Assembly: GCA_902602595.1 (NCBI GenBank)
Contig: CACKRJ010000001.1
Span: forward strand, 248,001-312,000
Direction: 5' to 3'
Length of the DNA stretch: 64,000 nt
Origin: an uncultured SAR86 cluster bacterium
GTDB lineage: Bacteria > Pseudomonadota > Gammaproteobacteria > Magnimaribacterales > D2472
Position numbers and translations under genes: made by a program. This document shows, piece after piece, positions 23,350 to 39,535 of the stretch; within the stretch, counting starts at the first letter, position 1; each line of letters opens with the position of its first letter. Below the pieces are notes generated by a model. The model saw only the letters and a program-made list of their open reading frames with translations, searched no databases and was not told the DNA's origin.

Positions 23350-23859
23350 ATGAATATTTTTATTGTTGGTCCTATGGGTTCTGGAAAAACCACTGTCGGA
23401 AAGATTGTGGCTGGCGAGCTATTCCTAGATTTTCATGATACAGATGCAAAGATTGAAGATAGCACGGGTGTCACAATAGATTGGATTTTTGATATTGAGG
23501 GTGAAGAAGGTTTTAGGAAAAGAGAAACGGCTACGCTAAAGCAAATGGTTGCATTAAATTCTATTGTCCTTGCTACCGGTGGTGGAATTGTTATTGAAGA
23601 AGAAAATAGAGAACTATTAGCATCAAGAGGTACGGTTTTCTATCTACATACTCCACTAAGCACTCAAGTCGAAAGAACAGCCAAAGATAAAGATAGACCA
23701 TTATTAAAAGATAAAGATCCAGAAAAAGTCCTAGCAGATCTCCAAAAATCAAGACAATCTCTTTATGAAGCGGTCTCAGATCATATAATTAATACTGAAA
23801 ATAAGAGCGGTCCAGAGGTTGCAAATGAAATTGTAAAACTAGTCAAAAATTATGTCTAA
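23350..23859 (+). CDS. aroK: Shikimate kinase
   Basis: GPMGSGKTTVGKI, DTDAKIEDSTGVTIDWIFDIEGEEGFRKRE. Confidence 0.95.
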   Translation: MNIFIVGPMGSGKTTVGKIVAGELFLDFHDTDAKIEDSTGVTIDWIFDIEGEEGFRKRETATLKQMVALNSIVLATGGGIVIEEENRELLASRGTVFYLHTPLSTQVERTAKDKDRPLLKDKDPEKVLADLQKSRQSLYEAVSDHIINTENKSGPEVANEIVKLVKNYV

Positions 23860-24925
23860 AGAGCTATATGCAGGTCAAAGAAAAAATAAATACAGGATTG
23901 TGATTGGTAAAGATGCTATAGCTAAAAAAAATCTTATCCCTTTGCTGAAATGCCACAATAAAACTCTTATCATTTCAGATGATGGAGTGCCATTTAAGAT
24001 ACTCAAGCAAGTCACTGCTGTTTGCAAACCATCAACGAAACTTTTTAAGATTATTCTCCAGCACGGAGAAAAAGCTAAGTCTGTTCAAAGTTTTAAAAAT
24101 ATATTAAATTTTTTGGCAGTTAATAATTTTGATAGAACAGATTTAATAGTGGCTGTTGGCGGCGGAGTTGTGGGAGATATCTCGGGTTATGTTGCTAGCT
24201 CATATCTTAGAGGTATTAAATTCATACAAATACCGACAACGCTTCTTGCGCAGGTAGATTCTTCTGTGGGCGGCAAGACAGCGATTAATATTTCAGCAGG
24301 CAAGAATCTTGTTGGTGCATTTTATAATCCAAAAGGCGTCATTATCGATACATCTGTACTTCAAACCCTCCCAAATAAAGAATTTAAATCTGGATTAGCA
24401 GAAGTAATTAAATACGCCTTAATTGAAAATAAATATCTTTTTTCATTGCTTAAAGTCCAGGTTAAAAAAATAATATCTATGGAGAGTAATGTTATAGAAG
24501 AAATAATCTATAGGTCAATCCAAACCAAAGCCAAGATCGTTACCAAAGATGAAAAGGAAAATGGCATTCGTGCAATTCTAAATTTTGGTCATACTTTTGG
24601 TCATGCAATTGAGGCACATGGTAAATACAAAAAAATCTTACATGGAGAAGCAATTGCAAAAGGAATGAAAATTGCTTCTAAAATCTCTTATTTAGAAAAT
24701 CTTATTACTGAAAAAGACCATAAGAAAATAATAGATTTATTAAAACTATATGAATTCGATTTGTCTCTTGATCAATACAAATATCAAGAATTAAAACCAT
24801 ACATATTTAGAGATAAAAAAATAAAAGCAGGTAAACTAAATCTTGTGTTACTCAGGGAAGTATCAAAAGCAATTGTTACAAGTTCATTTGATCCAAGAAA
24901 TCTCCAAAAAGGACTAGGAACATAG
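23852..24925 (+). CDS. aroB: 3-dehydroquinate synthase
   Basis: VAVGGGVVGDISGYVASSYLRGIKFIQIPTTLLAQVDSSVGGKTAIN. Confidence 0.96.
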   Translation: MSKELYAGQRKNKYRIVIGKDAIAKKNLIPLLKCHNKTLIISDDGVPFKILKQVTAVCKPSTKLFKIILQHGEKAKSVQSFKNILNFLAVNNFDRTDLIVAVGGGVVGDISGYVASSYLRGIKFIQIPTTLLAQVDSSVGGKTAINISAGKNLVGAFYNPKGVIIDTSVLQTLPNKEFKSGLAEVIKYALIENKYLFSLLKVQVKKIISMESNVIEEIIYRSIQTKAKIVTKDEKENGIRAILNFGHTFGHAIEAHGKYKKILHGEAIAKGMKIASKISYLENLITEKDHKKIIDLLKLYEFDLSLDQYKYQELKPYIFRDKKIKAGKLNLVLLREVSKAIVTSSFDPRNLQKGLGT

Positions 24926-24926
24926 G

Positions 24927-31112
<6,186 letters not shown>

Positions 31113-32150
31113 ATGAAAAATTCAAAATTTTTAAGAGCTTTAAACTTAAAAACAAACACTATTCCTCCAGTTTGGTTTATGCGCCAAGCAGGTAGATATC
31201 TTCCTGAGTATCAAAAAGTTAGAAAAAATTATTCAAATTTTCTAGACATGTGCAAAGAACCTAAGACATGTGCAGAGCTTGCATTGCAACCTATTGAACG
31301 ATTCAATCTCGATGCATCAATTTTATTTTCAGATATTTTAACGATACCTGATGCATTGAATCTTGGTCTTGCTTTCCATGAAGGTGAAGGCCCGAAATTC
31401 AGTAATCCTATTTCATCTACTGATGATATTAATAATTTATATGCTTTTGATGTGAATTCTCTTGATTATGTATTTAGAGCAGTTGAAGAAACCAAAAACT
31501 TAATTCCTGCAAATCTTCCATTAATTGGATTTTGCGGAAGCCCTTGGACATTGGCTGCATATTCTATAGAGGGAGGCGGATCTAAAGATTTTAAAAAAAC
31601 AAAAACTTTCATGGCCGAGAATCCAAATGCGCTTCACGATTTTCTTGAAATTCTAAGCGATGCTTGTTATCAGTATCTTAAACAACAAGTTTTAAGTGGG
31701 GTAAATGCACTACAAATTTTTGATTCTTGGGCTGACTTACTAAGCGAAAATGAATTAGAGTTATTTTCCTTGCGTTATACAAAAAAAATTACACAAAAGT
31801 TAAAAGATGATCCAATCACTAATCACATCCCAATTATATTGTTTGAAAAAAATCCAAATAAAGATATAACGGACCTTATATTTAAAGACCTTTCTTGCAT
31901 AAGTTTGTATTGGACTAGTGATATTAGAATTCTTTCAGAAAGCCTTAAAAATGAAGTAGCAATTCAAGGAAATTTAGATCCCAAAGTGCTAAGTGAATCT
32001 GATGAAATAATTCAGAAAGAGGTTCAAAAAATATGCTCCTTAATGAAAGATTACCCAGGATTTATATTTAACCTTGGTCATGGGATAACGCCAGAAATTA
32101 AACCTGCAAAAGTAGAGGTAATGATTAAAGCGATCCGAGAAGATACGTAA
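31113..32150 (+). CDS. hemE: Uroporphyrinogen decarboxylase
   Basis: PPVWFMRQAGRYLPEYQ, ILFSDILTIPDALNLG. Confidence 0.97.
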   Translation: MKNSKFLRALNLKTNTIPPVWFMRQAGRYLPEYQKVRKNYSNFLDMCKEPKTCAELALQPIERFNLDASILFSDILTIPDALNLGLAFHEGEGPKFSNPISSTDDINNLYAFDVNSLDYVFRAVEETKNLIPANLPLIGFCGSPWTLAAYSIEGGGSKDFKKTKTFMAENPNALHDFLEILSDACYQYLKQQVLSGVNALQIFDSWADLLSENELELFSLRYTKKITQKLKDDPITNHIPIILFEKNPNKDITDLIFKDLSCISLYWTSDIRILSESLKNEVAIQGNLDPKVLSESDEIIQKEVQKICSLMKDYPGFIFNLGHGITPEIKPAKVEVMIKAIREDT

Positions 32151-32244
32151 TCTTTTTTTTCTTCAATTAAAACTAAAAATGGTCAATTTAACTCTTAATG
32201 AGTTATTATAGTGTGAAATTCAAATGTATTTACAGGGGATAAAT

Positions 32245-34533
32245 ATGTCTATAAAAAATTCAATTCATACGATAGTTTTTGCATCAATAGTTCTATTAAC
32301 AGCAGACTCATATGCTCAAACACTTGAAGAAGTTGTGGTGACAGCCCAAATTAGGGAACAAAGTCTTCAAGATGTTCCAATCTCAGTATCAGCAGTAGAT
32401 GGAGAAGTCATTGAAGATAGAAGTGTTGATAATCTTCAGTCACTTTCAGCATCGGTTCCAAACTTCTATGTTGCAGAAACTCAAATCGATACAACCATCT
32501 CTATTAGAGGTGTTAGATCTGGAGCTAATAAGGGTTTTGAGCAATCTGTACCGCTAAATTTTGACGGCATAACATACCCAAGAAGTCAGTTAGCCAGAAC
32601 TCCCCTTGTAGATCTTGAGAGAATTGAAGTTTTGAGAGGACCTCAACCAACTCTTTTTGGTAAAAATGCTATCGGTGGTGTGGTCAGTGTTACATCTGCA
32701 AAACCCACAGAAGAATTTGAAGGTAAATTTTCTACTTCTCATGAGTCAGAGCATGATGAATCACAATCGCTATTAGTATTATCAGGACCTCTTTCAGATA
32801 ATCTACTTGGAAGATTGACTGTCTCAACAAGAGAAATGGATGGTTGGATTACGAATGAGAGAATGAAAAGACTTGAGCCTCAAAGAGATGAAACATACAT
32901 CAGAGGACAATTAGCTTGGACATCTGGAGATGTTGACTGGAATCTCAAGGTTGAAAGTGCGGACTTTGACTCTGTAGGTTATGCAATGGAAGCATTGGCA
33001 CCTCAAGATGGTTATAGTCTTGTATTTGCCGGCCCTATTGGTGTAGAAACAACTGAAAACTGGGTTAGATCAAGTGGAGAAACTTTTAGTCAAAATACAA
33101 TGGATAACTTTGTATTAACATCAAACTATCCAATGGATAATGGCGGCACACTTACAACCATTCTTGGCCATGTTGAGTATGACTCATATGAAGTCTTGGA
33201 TGTAGATTATGTAGGCTTAGAAATTCTTGATGGAACTAATCAAACAGAAAAATATGAGCAAGATTCATTAGAAATTCGTTATACCTCTCCCGGTGGAGAA
33301 AATATTGATTACATTGTCGGGGCATACTATCAGACTGCTGACGTTGACGTGACTGATTATGTTCCACTCGGATCATTTTTAGCTCTTGCTGGTCCCCCAG
33401 TTTCACTTTTGGTAGGTACAAATTGGGACAGGCTTTATGCTCAATCTTCCGACTTGTATTCAGTTTTTGGTCAAGCCGATATTAAATTACAAGATAATTG
33501 GATGCTTACCTTAGGTGCAAGATACTCAAATGAAGATAAAGATGGAAGTAGAGCTTTAACTCTTGATGGAACCGGAACTGCTCTTGCAGGATCCCCGTTG
33601 TTAAATGCTCTGTGGGCTGGAGTATTAAATGTTGGTCCTCATAATATTGCCAGCAGCAGAAGCGAAAGTTCATTCGATCCTGTGGTTAGATTAAGTTATG
33701 ACTTATCTGACAACTCTCAAATGTATGTGTCTTACACAGAGGGCTCAAAAGCCGGTGGCTTTGACATAAGGGGTAACTCTATACCTGGAACACCTCTTGT
33801 TTCTAGTGCTGGTGGATGGGAATTTGAAGAAGAAAAAGCTGAGAATATCGAATGGGGCTACAAAATGAAGTCAGACAGAGCTCAGTTTGATTTCACATAC
33901 TTTTCAACGGAATATGACGATCTTCAAACCAGTGTTTTTGATGGCGTTTTAGGTTTTAAAGTTGGAAATGCTTCAGCAGCAGAACTTGATGGTTTTGAAA
34001 TGCAAGGAAGATACTTGCTTGCTGATGGCCTAGAGTTTTATGCATCTCTTGCTAGCTTAGACTATAAATTTACTGATTGGAAAAATAGTCAGTGTGCTTA
34101 TGGAGAAGCTCCTACTAATGGTATCTATTGTGATAGATCTGGAGCCAGCGTAATCTTTGCACCTGAAGAAACTGGTAATTTAGGTCTTGATTTCGAAACT
34201 GTTCTTTCAAATAACATGGTATTTGATGCAAACTTAAATGTTGATTATTCATCTGAATACTATGTAACTACAAATCTTGATAAAAATATTGAGGAAGGTG
34301 GTTATTCTAAAGTTGGGTTAATTCTTGGTTTGGAAAGCTCAGATGGAAAATGGAGACTTTCACTTATTGGAGACAACTTAACTGATGAGCGCATCAAAGT
34401 TGTTGGCGGAACAATTCCATTAGCAAGAACTTTTGTAAGACTTGCTTCTGGGGGAGCTCTTGATGGAATTGCTTATGATGCAATTTATGATCGTCCAAGA
34501 AATGTTACTTTAAAGTTAGACTATAAGTTTTAA
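32245..34533 (+). CDS. TonB-dependent receptor (start refined to second ATG)
   Basis: Signal peptide ending SYAQ; plug LEEVVVTAQIREQSLQDVPISVSAVDG; C-terminal RPRNVTLKLDYKF. Confidence 0.95.
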   Translation: MSIKNSIHTIVFASIVLLTADSYAQTLEEVVVTAQIREQSLQDVPISVSAVDGEVIEDRSVDNLQSLSASVPNFYVAETQIDTTISIRGVRSGANKGFEQSVPLNFDGITYPRSQLARTPLVDLERIEVLRGPQPTLFGKNAIGGVVSVTSAKPTEEFEGKFSTSHESEHDESQSLLVLSGPLSDNLLGRLTVSTREMDGWITNERMKRLEPQRDETYIRGQLAWTSGDVDWNLKVESADFDSVGYAMEALAPQDGYSLVFAGPIGVETTENWVRSSGETFSQNTMDNFVLTSNYPMDNGGTLTTILGHVEYDSYEVLDVDYVGLEILDGTNQTEKYEQDSLEIRYTSPGGENIDYIVGAYYQTADVDVTDYVPLGSFLALAGPPVSLLVGTNWDRLYAQSSDLYSVFGQADIKLQDNWMLTLGARYSNEDKDGSRALTLDGTGTALAGSPLLNALWAGVLNVGPHNIASSRSESSFDPVVRLSYDLSDNSQMYVSYTEGSKAGGFDIRGNSIPGTPLVSSAGGWEFEEEKAENIEWGYKMKSDRAQFDFTYFSTEYDDLQTSVFDGVLGFKVGNASAAELDGFEMQGRYLLADGLEFYASLASLDYKFTDWKNSQCAYGEAPTNGIYCDRSGASVIFAPEETGNLGLDFETVLSNNMVFDANLNVDYSSEYYVTTNLDKNIEEGGYSKVGLILGLESSDGKWRLSLIGDNLTDERIKVVGGTIPLARTFVRLASGGALDGIAYDAIYDRPRNVTLKLDYKF

Positions 34534-34539
34534 TTTTTA

Positions 34540-34573
34540 ATATCAGTCCTGCGATTAATTGCAGGACTGATAT
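34540..34573. terminator. Perfect 13-bp inverted repeat hairpin between convergent TonB receptor and thiolase genes
   Basis: atatcagtcctgc-gattaatt-gcaggactgatat; no strong T-tract on either side, so the terminator call is tentative. Confidence 0.5.
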
Positions 34574-34622
34574 CCGCCTAATTACTTGTATGAAAGTCTT
34601 TATGGCAGAGTATTTAATTCAT

Positions 34623-35822
34623 CTATACTCTCTCAATTAATATGGCAGTTCCAGCTCCGGCTGCTCCACTAGTTGCAACTATCCCCATTCTTAAATCTTG
34701 TCGTTCTAATTCATCAATCAATGTTGACATCATAATTGAGCCAGTTGCTCCCATGGGGTGGCCGAGGGCAATGCATCCACCATTAACATTGAGTTTCGCC
34801 TTGTCTATATTTAATTCTCTCTGACAATGAATCAATGTTGAAGCAAAAGCTTCATGTATTTCAAATATATCTACATCAGATACTTTTAAATTATTTTGGG
34901 TAAGTATTTTTTGTGTAGCTAGCATACAACCAGATAAGACTAGCAAAGGATCATCGTTAACAGTAACAACGGAAATAATTTTTGCCCGCGCTTTTTTTCC
35001 ATTTTCTTGAAGTTCCTTATTTGAAAGCAATGTCATAGAAGCTGCATCTGCCATCGCGGGAGAATTACCTGCAGTATGAACATGTGCAATAGCTTCTAAA
35101 TTAGGAAAATAATTTAACTGAGCTTGATCTACAACCTCCTCTCCTAATTTTTGAAAACTTGGATCTAATGAAGATAAACTCTCAATGGTTGTTTCTGGTC
35201 TTATACATTCATCCAGAATACATTTAATTGAATGCTGTTCATCTATAACTGGGATAATAGATTTAAAGTGGTTGTTTTTTTGAGCATTTAGTGCTCTTTT
35301 TTGTGATTCCAGTGCTTGTAAATCAACTTCTTTTCTTGAAATATTATAAAGGCTAGCTATTAAATCAGCGCCACTACCCATCAGAAATATTCTTGCTTGA
35401 GAAGCTAAAGCTACATCATTCCAGATTGCGGCTTCATCAGATAGCATTGGAACCCTTGACATCATTTCAATACCGCCAGCAATGATATTTTCAGCTTGCT
35501 GAGATTGAATTTTTAAATATCCCAAATTAATTGCATCTAAACTTGAGGAACAAAACCTATTAACTGTAAGACCTGAAATTGAATCAGGGAAACCAGAAAA
35601 CATAGCTGAACTTTTAGCGATATTACCTGCTTGCTCTCCGAACTGAGTCACGCAACCCAAAATAACTTCGTTAATTTTTTCTAAGTTAAAAAATTTTTTA
35701 TGCTCAATGTCTTTGTATAAAACATCTAACAAATCGTATGGACGTAATTTACTAAGACTACCTTTTTTGTTTCCACGAGCTCTTGGTGTTCTTATCGAAT
35801 CAACAATAAATACAGGGTTCAT
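34623..35822 (-). CDS. Thiolase family acetyl-CoA acetyltransferase
   Basis: VNRFCSSSLDAINLG, NVNGGCIALGHPMGATGSIM, ATSGAAGAGTAILIERV. Confidence 0.93.
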   Translation of the reverse strand: MNPVFIVDSIRTPRARGNKKGSLSKLRPYDLLDVLYKDIEHKKFFNLEKINEVILGCVTQFGEQAGNIAKSSAMFSGFPDSISGLTVNRFCSSSLDAINLGYLKIQSQQAENIIAGGIEMMSRVPMLSDEAAIWNDVALASQARIFLMGSGADLIASLYNISRKEVDLQALESQKRALNAQKNNHFKSIIPVIDEQHSIKCILDECIRPETTIESLSSLDPSFQKLGEEVVDQAQLNYFPNLEAIAHVHTAGNSPAMADAASMTLLSNKELQENGKKARAKIISVVTVNDDPLLVLSGCMLATQKILTQNNLKVSDVDIFEIHEAFASTLIHCQRELNIDKAKLNVNGGCIALGHPMGATGSIMMSTLIDELERQDLRMGIVATSGAAGAGTAILIERV

Positions 35823-35826
35823 CTAA

Positions 35827-37290
35827 TTATGTTTTTAGATTACTTTTTTGAGCCCATGTTGCATGAGTGCCTGAACAAACTTGATGGGGTAATGGAATTT
35901 CACAAATAGGTCCAATTTCTATATTTTTTGCATCAAACATTAAGCATGAAGAAGTTTTTTCTTTTACATCATTGCTAATAGTTATTAAGTAGCCATCATC
36001 TTCATTATTAGAATTAGAAGCTGTGCTCTGAGCAAAGCTGACTTCACTAATAAATATATGCTCTGGAAAGGCATATTTACTAATAGAGTTCTTTTTATGA
36101 TCATGCTTAGTAATACCGTCAAAAGTAAAATGGCCTTTTGTTGGAATCATACTGTAGGTATATCGATGTTCAATTCCGGCAATCTCTTGATTAATTACTC
36201 CAAACTCTATAGTTTCGTCACAAATATCTTCCTCTGAAGTTACTCCTGTTTTTAAATTAAATTTCCATCTATGCAATCTAGGTTTTATCAATGAAAAATC
36301 CAAAAATGCCATCATTCTCTCTAAACCAGGAGGAGCATCAACATAATTATCAGGCCATGGATGCTCTTGATAATATCCTTCTAAAATTAAGTCATCTCCA
36401 ACTTCATAAGCATTATTAAAATGCAAGACATATGTTGGGTCTGCCTCAAACCATTTAATATCCTCTGGGTTACCATGCCTCGGTATTACTGCAAATCTAG
36501 ATGGCAAGTCATGCAATCTGGTTGCATGGACTCCTTTTTTAAGCATCTCCTGATCCCAAAAAAGTGGTAAATCATTGAAGATTGAATAATTTTTACTAAA
36601 AGCCATGTCATGAGGAAGTCTAGGGCCTGGAAGTTCAATTGGAACAAAATGTTTTAAGTTTTGGTTTTTATCAACAACACCATAATTTAAAAATGGTGCC
36701 TGTTTTGAATAATTGAAAAAAAGCAATTCACCAGTTAAAAGATCAACTTTTGGATGTGCAGATACTCCTCCAACTGGAACCCAAGATGCTTTTTTTTCAG
36801 TTTCTAATGTAAATGGATTAAGTTGATAGCCCTCACCACATTGATAGAAAGTTGTTAGAGGTTCCCCAGCATGAACAATAATATCAGTTGAGGAAGAATC
36901 TTTAATGCCCCCTTGAGCACCCCAGCCCGGTAATAATGAAGAGCCTGTCCTCTCCATTAATCCAGCCCACATTGACTTTCCCATCTCTTGCTCAACCAGA
37001 AAACCCTCGGTTTTTACAAATTTATTTACGTAGTTTGCTTTTCCATGATCAAAATTAATTGAATGGATCATTGCGTCTCCATCAAAGGGATGAAAACGTC
37101 CTATAGGTTCATGTACTTGATTTTCTGTATTTCTGAAGTAAGCTCCGGCGATATCCTCAGGGATATCACCAATTGATTGTAAATCTGTTACCTCATATTC
37201 ATCATAATTTGGAACCCAGGCATCTTTCATGTATGGATGATCCGTGGTTTTAATTGAAGAATTAATAGTATTTGTTTTTTTAATTTCCAT
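35827..37290 (-). CDS. Carotenoid oxygenase family protein
   Basis: Four candidate Fe(II) His ligands in VSAHPKVD, LPHDMAFSKN, YVLHFNNAYE, CSGTHATW; GAYFRNTENQ...RFHPFDGDAMIHSINF. Confidence 0.92.
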   Translation of the reverse strand: MEIKKTNTINSSIKTTDHPYMKDAWVPNYDEYEVTDLQSIGDIPEDIAGAYFRNTENQVHEPIGRFHPFDGDAMIHSINFDHGKANYVNKFVKTEGFLVEQEMGKSMWAGLMERTGSSLLPGWGAQGGIKDSSSTDIIVHAGEPLTTFYQCGEGYQLNPFTLETEKKASWVPVGGVSAHPKVDLLTGELLFFNYSKQAPFLNYGVVDKNQNLKHFVPIELPGPRLPHDMAFSKNYSIFNDLPLFWDQEMLKKGVHATRLHDLPSRFAVIPRHGNPEDIKWFEADPTYVLHFNNAYEVGDDLILEGYYQEHPWPDNYVDAPPGLERMMAFLDFSLIKPRLHRWKFNLKTGVTSEEDICDETIEFGVINQEIAGIEHRYTYSMIPTKGHFTFDGITKHDHKKNSISKYAFPEHIFISEVSFAQSTASNSNNEDDGYLITISNDVKEKTSSCLMFDAKNIEIGPICEIPLPHQVCSGTHATWAQKSNLKT

Positions 37291-37293
37291 GTA

Positions 37294-38196
37294 TTATCCG
37301 TCCAGAAACTCAGTTTCAAGTTCCTCAACTATCGATTCTACGCTTTCTATCCTTTTAATTAAACCAACTCCTTGCCCAGCTGACCATATATTTTTCCAAG
37401 CTTTTATCTTTTCCTGGGAACCGGAGACATTGAAACCTTCATGATTTGATTCTAAATTATCAGGATCTAAGTTGTTTTTTATGATGCTATCTTTTAAGTA
37501 ATATGCATCTGCTCCAGTAAAAAGATTTGTTAATCTTAGGTCCTCATAATTTGAATTAATGAGCATAGATTTATACTCATCAACTGCGTTGCTTTCTTTG
37601 GCAGAAATAAATCTTGTGCCCATATAGCAAAGATCAGCATTTAATAATTTAGCTGCTTTAATATGATTTCCAGTAGAAATTGATCCAGCTAATACAATTA
37701 AGCCATCAAAAAACTCTCTAACATATGCTGTAAATGAAAAAGGTGAAAGATGGCCGGTGTGTCCTCCTGCTCCATGACAGATAAGCGCCATACCATCTAC
37801 ATTCATCTCTGCGCAACGGCGCGCAAAATTAATATTATTAACATCTGCTATGACCTTGCCTCCATAACTATGAACGATTCCAATTACTCTTTCAGGGCTA
37901 CCCAAAGCGGTAATTACAATTTCAGGTTGAAACTTCTTAATTAACTCTAACTCATCTTCAAATCGATCGTATGTTCTGTGGGTAATCATATTAAATGCCC
38001 ATGGATTAGATGTGGAGTCATTGATTTGCTGCATCCATTTTTCAAGCTCTTCAGTTGTTCTTGCATTAGGTCCTGGAAAGGAACCAATTAAACCTGCATT
38101 ACTGCTGGCTATTACTAAATCTGGATTAGAGACAAGGAACATTGGAGCAACAATTACTGGTAATCGTAATTTATCAATGAACTTATAGTTTTTCAT
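37294..38196 (-). CDS. Nitronate monooxygenase family (2-nitropropane dioxygenase-like) FMN protein
   Basis: LRLPVIVAPMFLVSNPDLVIAS, ALICHGAGGHTGHLSPF, GTRFISAKES. Confidence 0.87.
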   Translation of the reverse strand: MKNYKFIDKLRLPVIVAPMFLVSNPDLVIASSNAGLIGSFPGPNARTTEELEKWMQQINDSTSNPWAFNMITHRTYDRFEDELELIKKFQPEIVITALGSPERVIGIVHSYGGKVIADVNNINFARRCAEMNVDGMALICHGAGGHTGHLSPFSFTAYVREFFDGLIVLAGSISTGNHIKAAKLLNADLCYMGTRFISAKESNAVDEYKSMLINSNYEDLRLTNLFTGADAYYLKDSIIKNNLDPDNLESNHEGFNVSGSQEKIKAWKNIWSAGQGVGLIKRIESVESIVEELETEFLDG

Positions 38197-38299
38197 TTGG
38201 TTAGTATCAAATTAATGAATTAGTTTAGTATAACTTTCCTATCTTTACTTGCTTGGGGATTTCTTTTCAATGTTACCCAATCGTGCATATAATTAGGGC

Positions 38300-39535
38300 A
38301 TGCAAAAAAGAGTTTACATATTAGGGGGCTATCAATCTGACTTTGCCCAAAATTGGCATAGAAATGAATTTGATCTTTTGGATGTCTTCCAAGACACGAT
38401 CCATCAAGGGTTAACGTCTGTTGATTTAGAGCCAAAAGACATTGATGTTGCACATGTTGGTAACTTCACTGCTGAATTATTTTGTAATCAAGGGCATTTA
38501 GGTGGTTTTTTTGTTTCTTCCCATCCAGATTTTTTTGGACTACCTTCGTCTAGACATGAAGCAGCCTGTGCTTCAGGCAGTATTGCGACTTTGGCAGCAT
38601 GTGCAGAGATTGAGTCGGGTAGATACGAGCTAGCTGCAGTTTTGGGAATTGAGCAAATGAGGAACGTTCCGGGAGAGCAAGCTGCCCAGAATATTGGAGG
38701 TCCCGCAATGCGATCTGGGTTTGAATGCCAAGATGTTCAATATCCATGGCCTCATATGTTCAGCGAACTAACCAGTGAATACGATAAAAGATATGGCATC
38801 AATGAAGATCATCTCTCAAAAATTTCAGAAATAAACTTTAGCAATGCTAAAAAAAACCCTAACTCTCAAACCAGAGGGTGGACCTTTGAATCAGATACTT
38901 TTACCAGACTAGATCATGCAAACCCTGTAATTGAGGGTCGAACTAGAAAAATGGATTGTGGTCAGGTAACCGATGGTGCAGCTATTATTTTCCTAGCAAG
39001 CGAAAACAAGGCTAAAGAATATGCAAATGCTAGATCATTAGATATTAATTCAATCCCATATATTAAAGGTTGGGGTCATCAAACGGGTCCTATTACATAT
39101 CAAGAAAAAATTGATTTTAGTCAACATAAGGATTATGTCTTCCCACATGTCAAAAAAGCAATCGATGATGCTTTTTTAAGAGCAGGAATGGAAGGAGTGT
39201 CTGAGATAGATGGTATCGAAACCCATGACTGTTTTACATCCACTGAATACATGGCAATTGATCATTTTGGTATTACAAAGCCAGGAGAGAGTTGGAAAGC
39301 TATTGAATCAGGTGAAATAGAGATTGGTGGAAAAATTCCAATCAATGCAAGCGGCGGTCTGATTGGTCTGGGCCATCCTGTGGGCGCAACTGGAGTTAGA
39401 ATGCTGCTTGATTGCTATAAACAATGCACTGATAGCGCTGGTGACTACCAAATCGATAATGCTAAAAATATATCAACCTTAAATATTGGTGGCAGCGCTA
39501 CAACAATTGTTAGCTTTGTAGTTGGGACAGCTTAA
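38300..39535 (+). CDS. Thiolase / lipid-transfer (SCP-x-type) acetyl-CoA acetyltransferase
   Basis: HEAACASGSIATLAACAEIESG, GIETHDCFTSTEY, NASGGLIGLGHPVGATGVRM. Confidence 0.9.
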   Translation: MQKRVYILGGYQSDFAQNWHRNEFDLLDVFQDTIHQGLTSVDLEPKDIDVAHVGNFTAELFCNQGHLGGFFVSSHPDFFGLPSSRHEAACASGSIATLAACAEIESGRYELAAVLGIEQMRNVPGEQAAQNIGGPAMRSGFECQDVQYPWPHMFSELTSEYDKRYGINEDHLSKISEINFSNAKKNPNSQTRGWTFESDTFTRLDHANPVIEGRTRKMDCGQVTDGAAIIFLASENKAKEYANARSLDINSIPYIKGWGHQTGPITYQEKIDFSQHKDYVFPHVKKAIDDAFLRAGMEGVSEIDGIETHDCFTSTEYMAIDHFGITKPGESWKAIESGEIEIGGKIPINASGGLIGLGHPVGATGVRMLLDCYKQCTDSAGDYQIDNAKNISTLNIGGSATTIVSFVVGTA

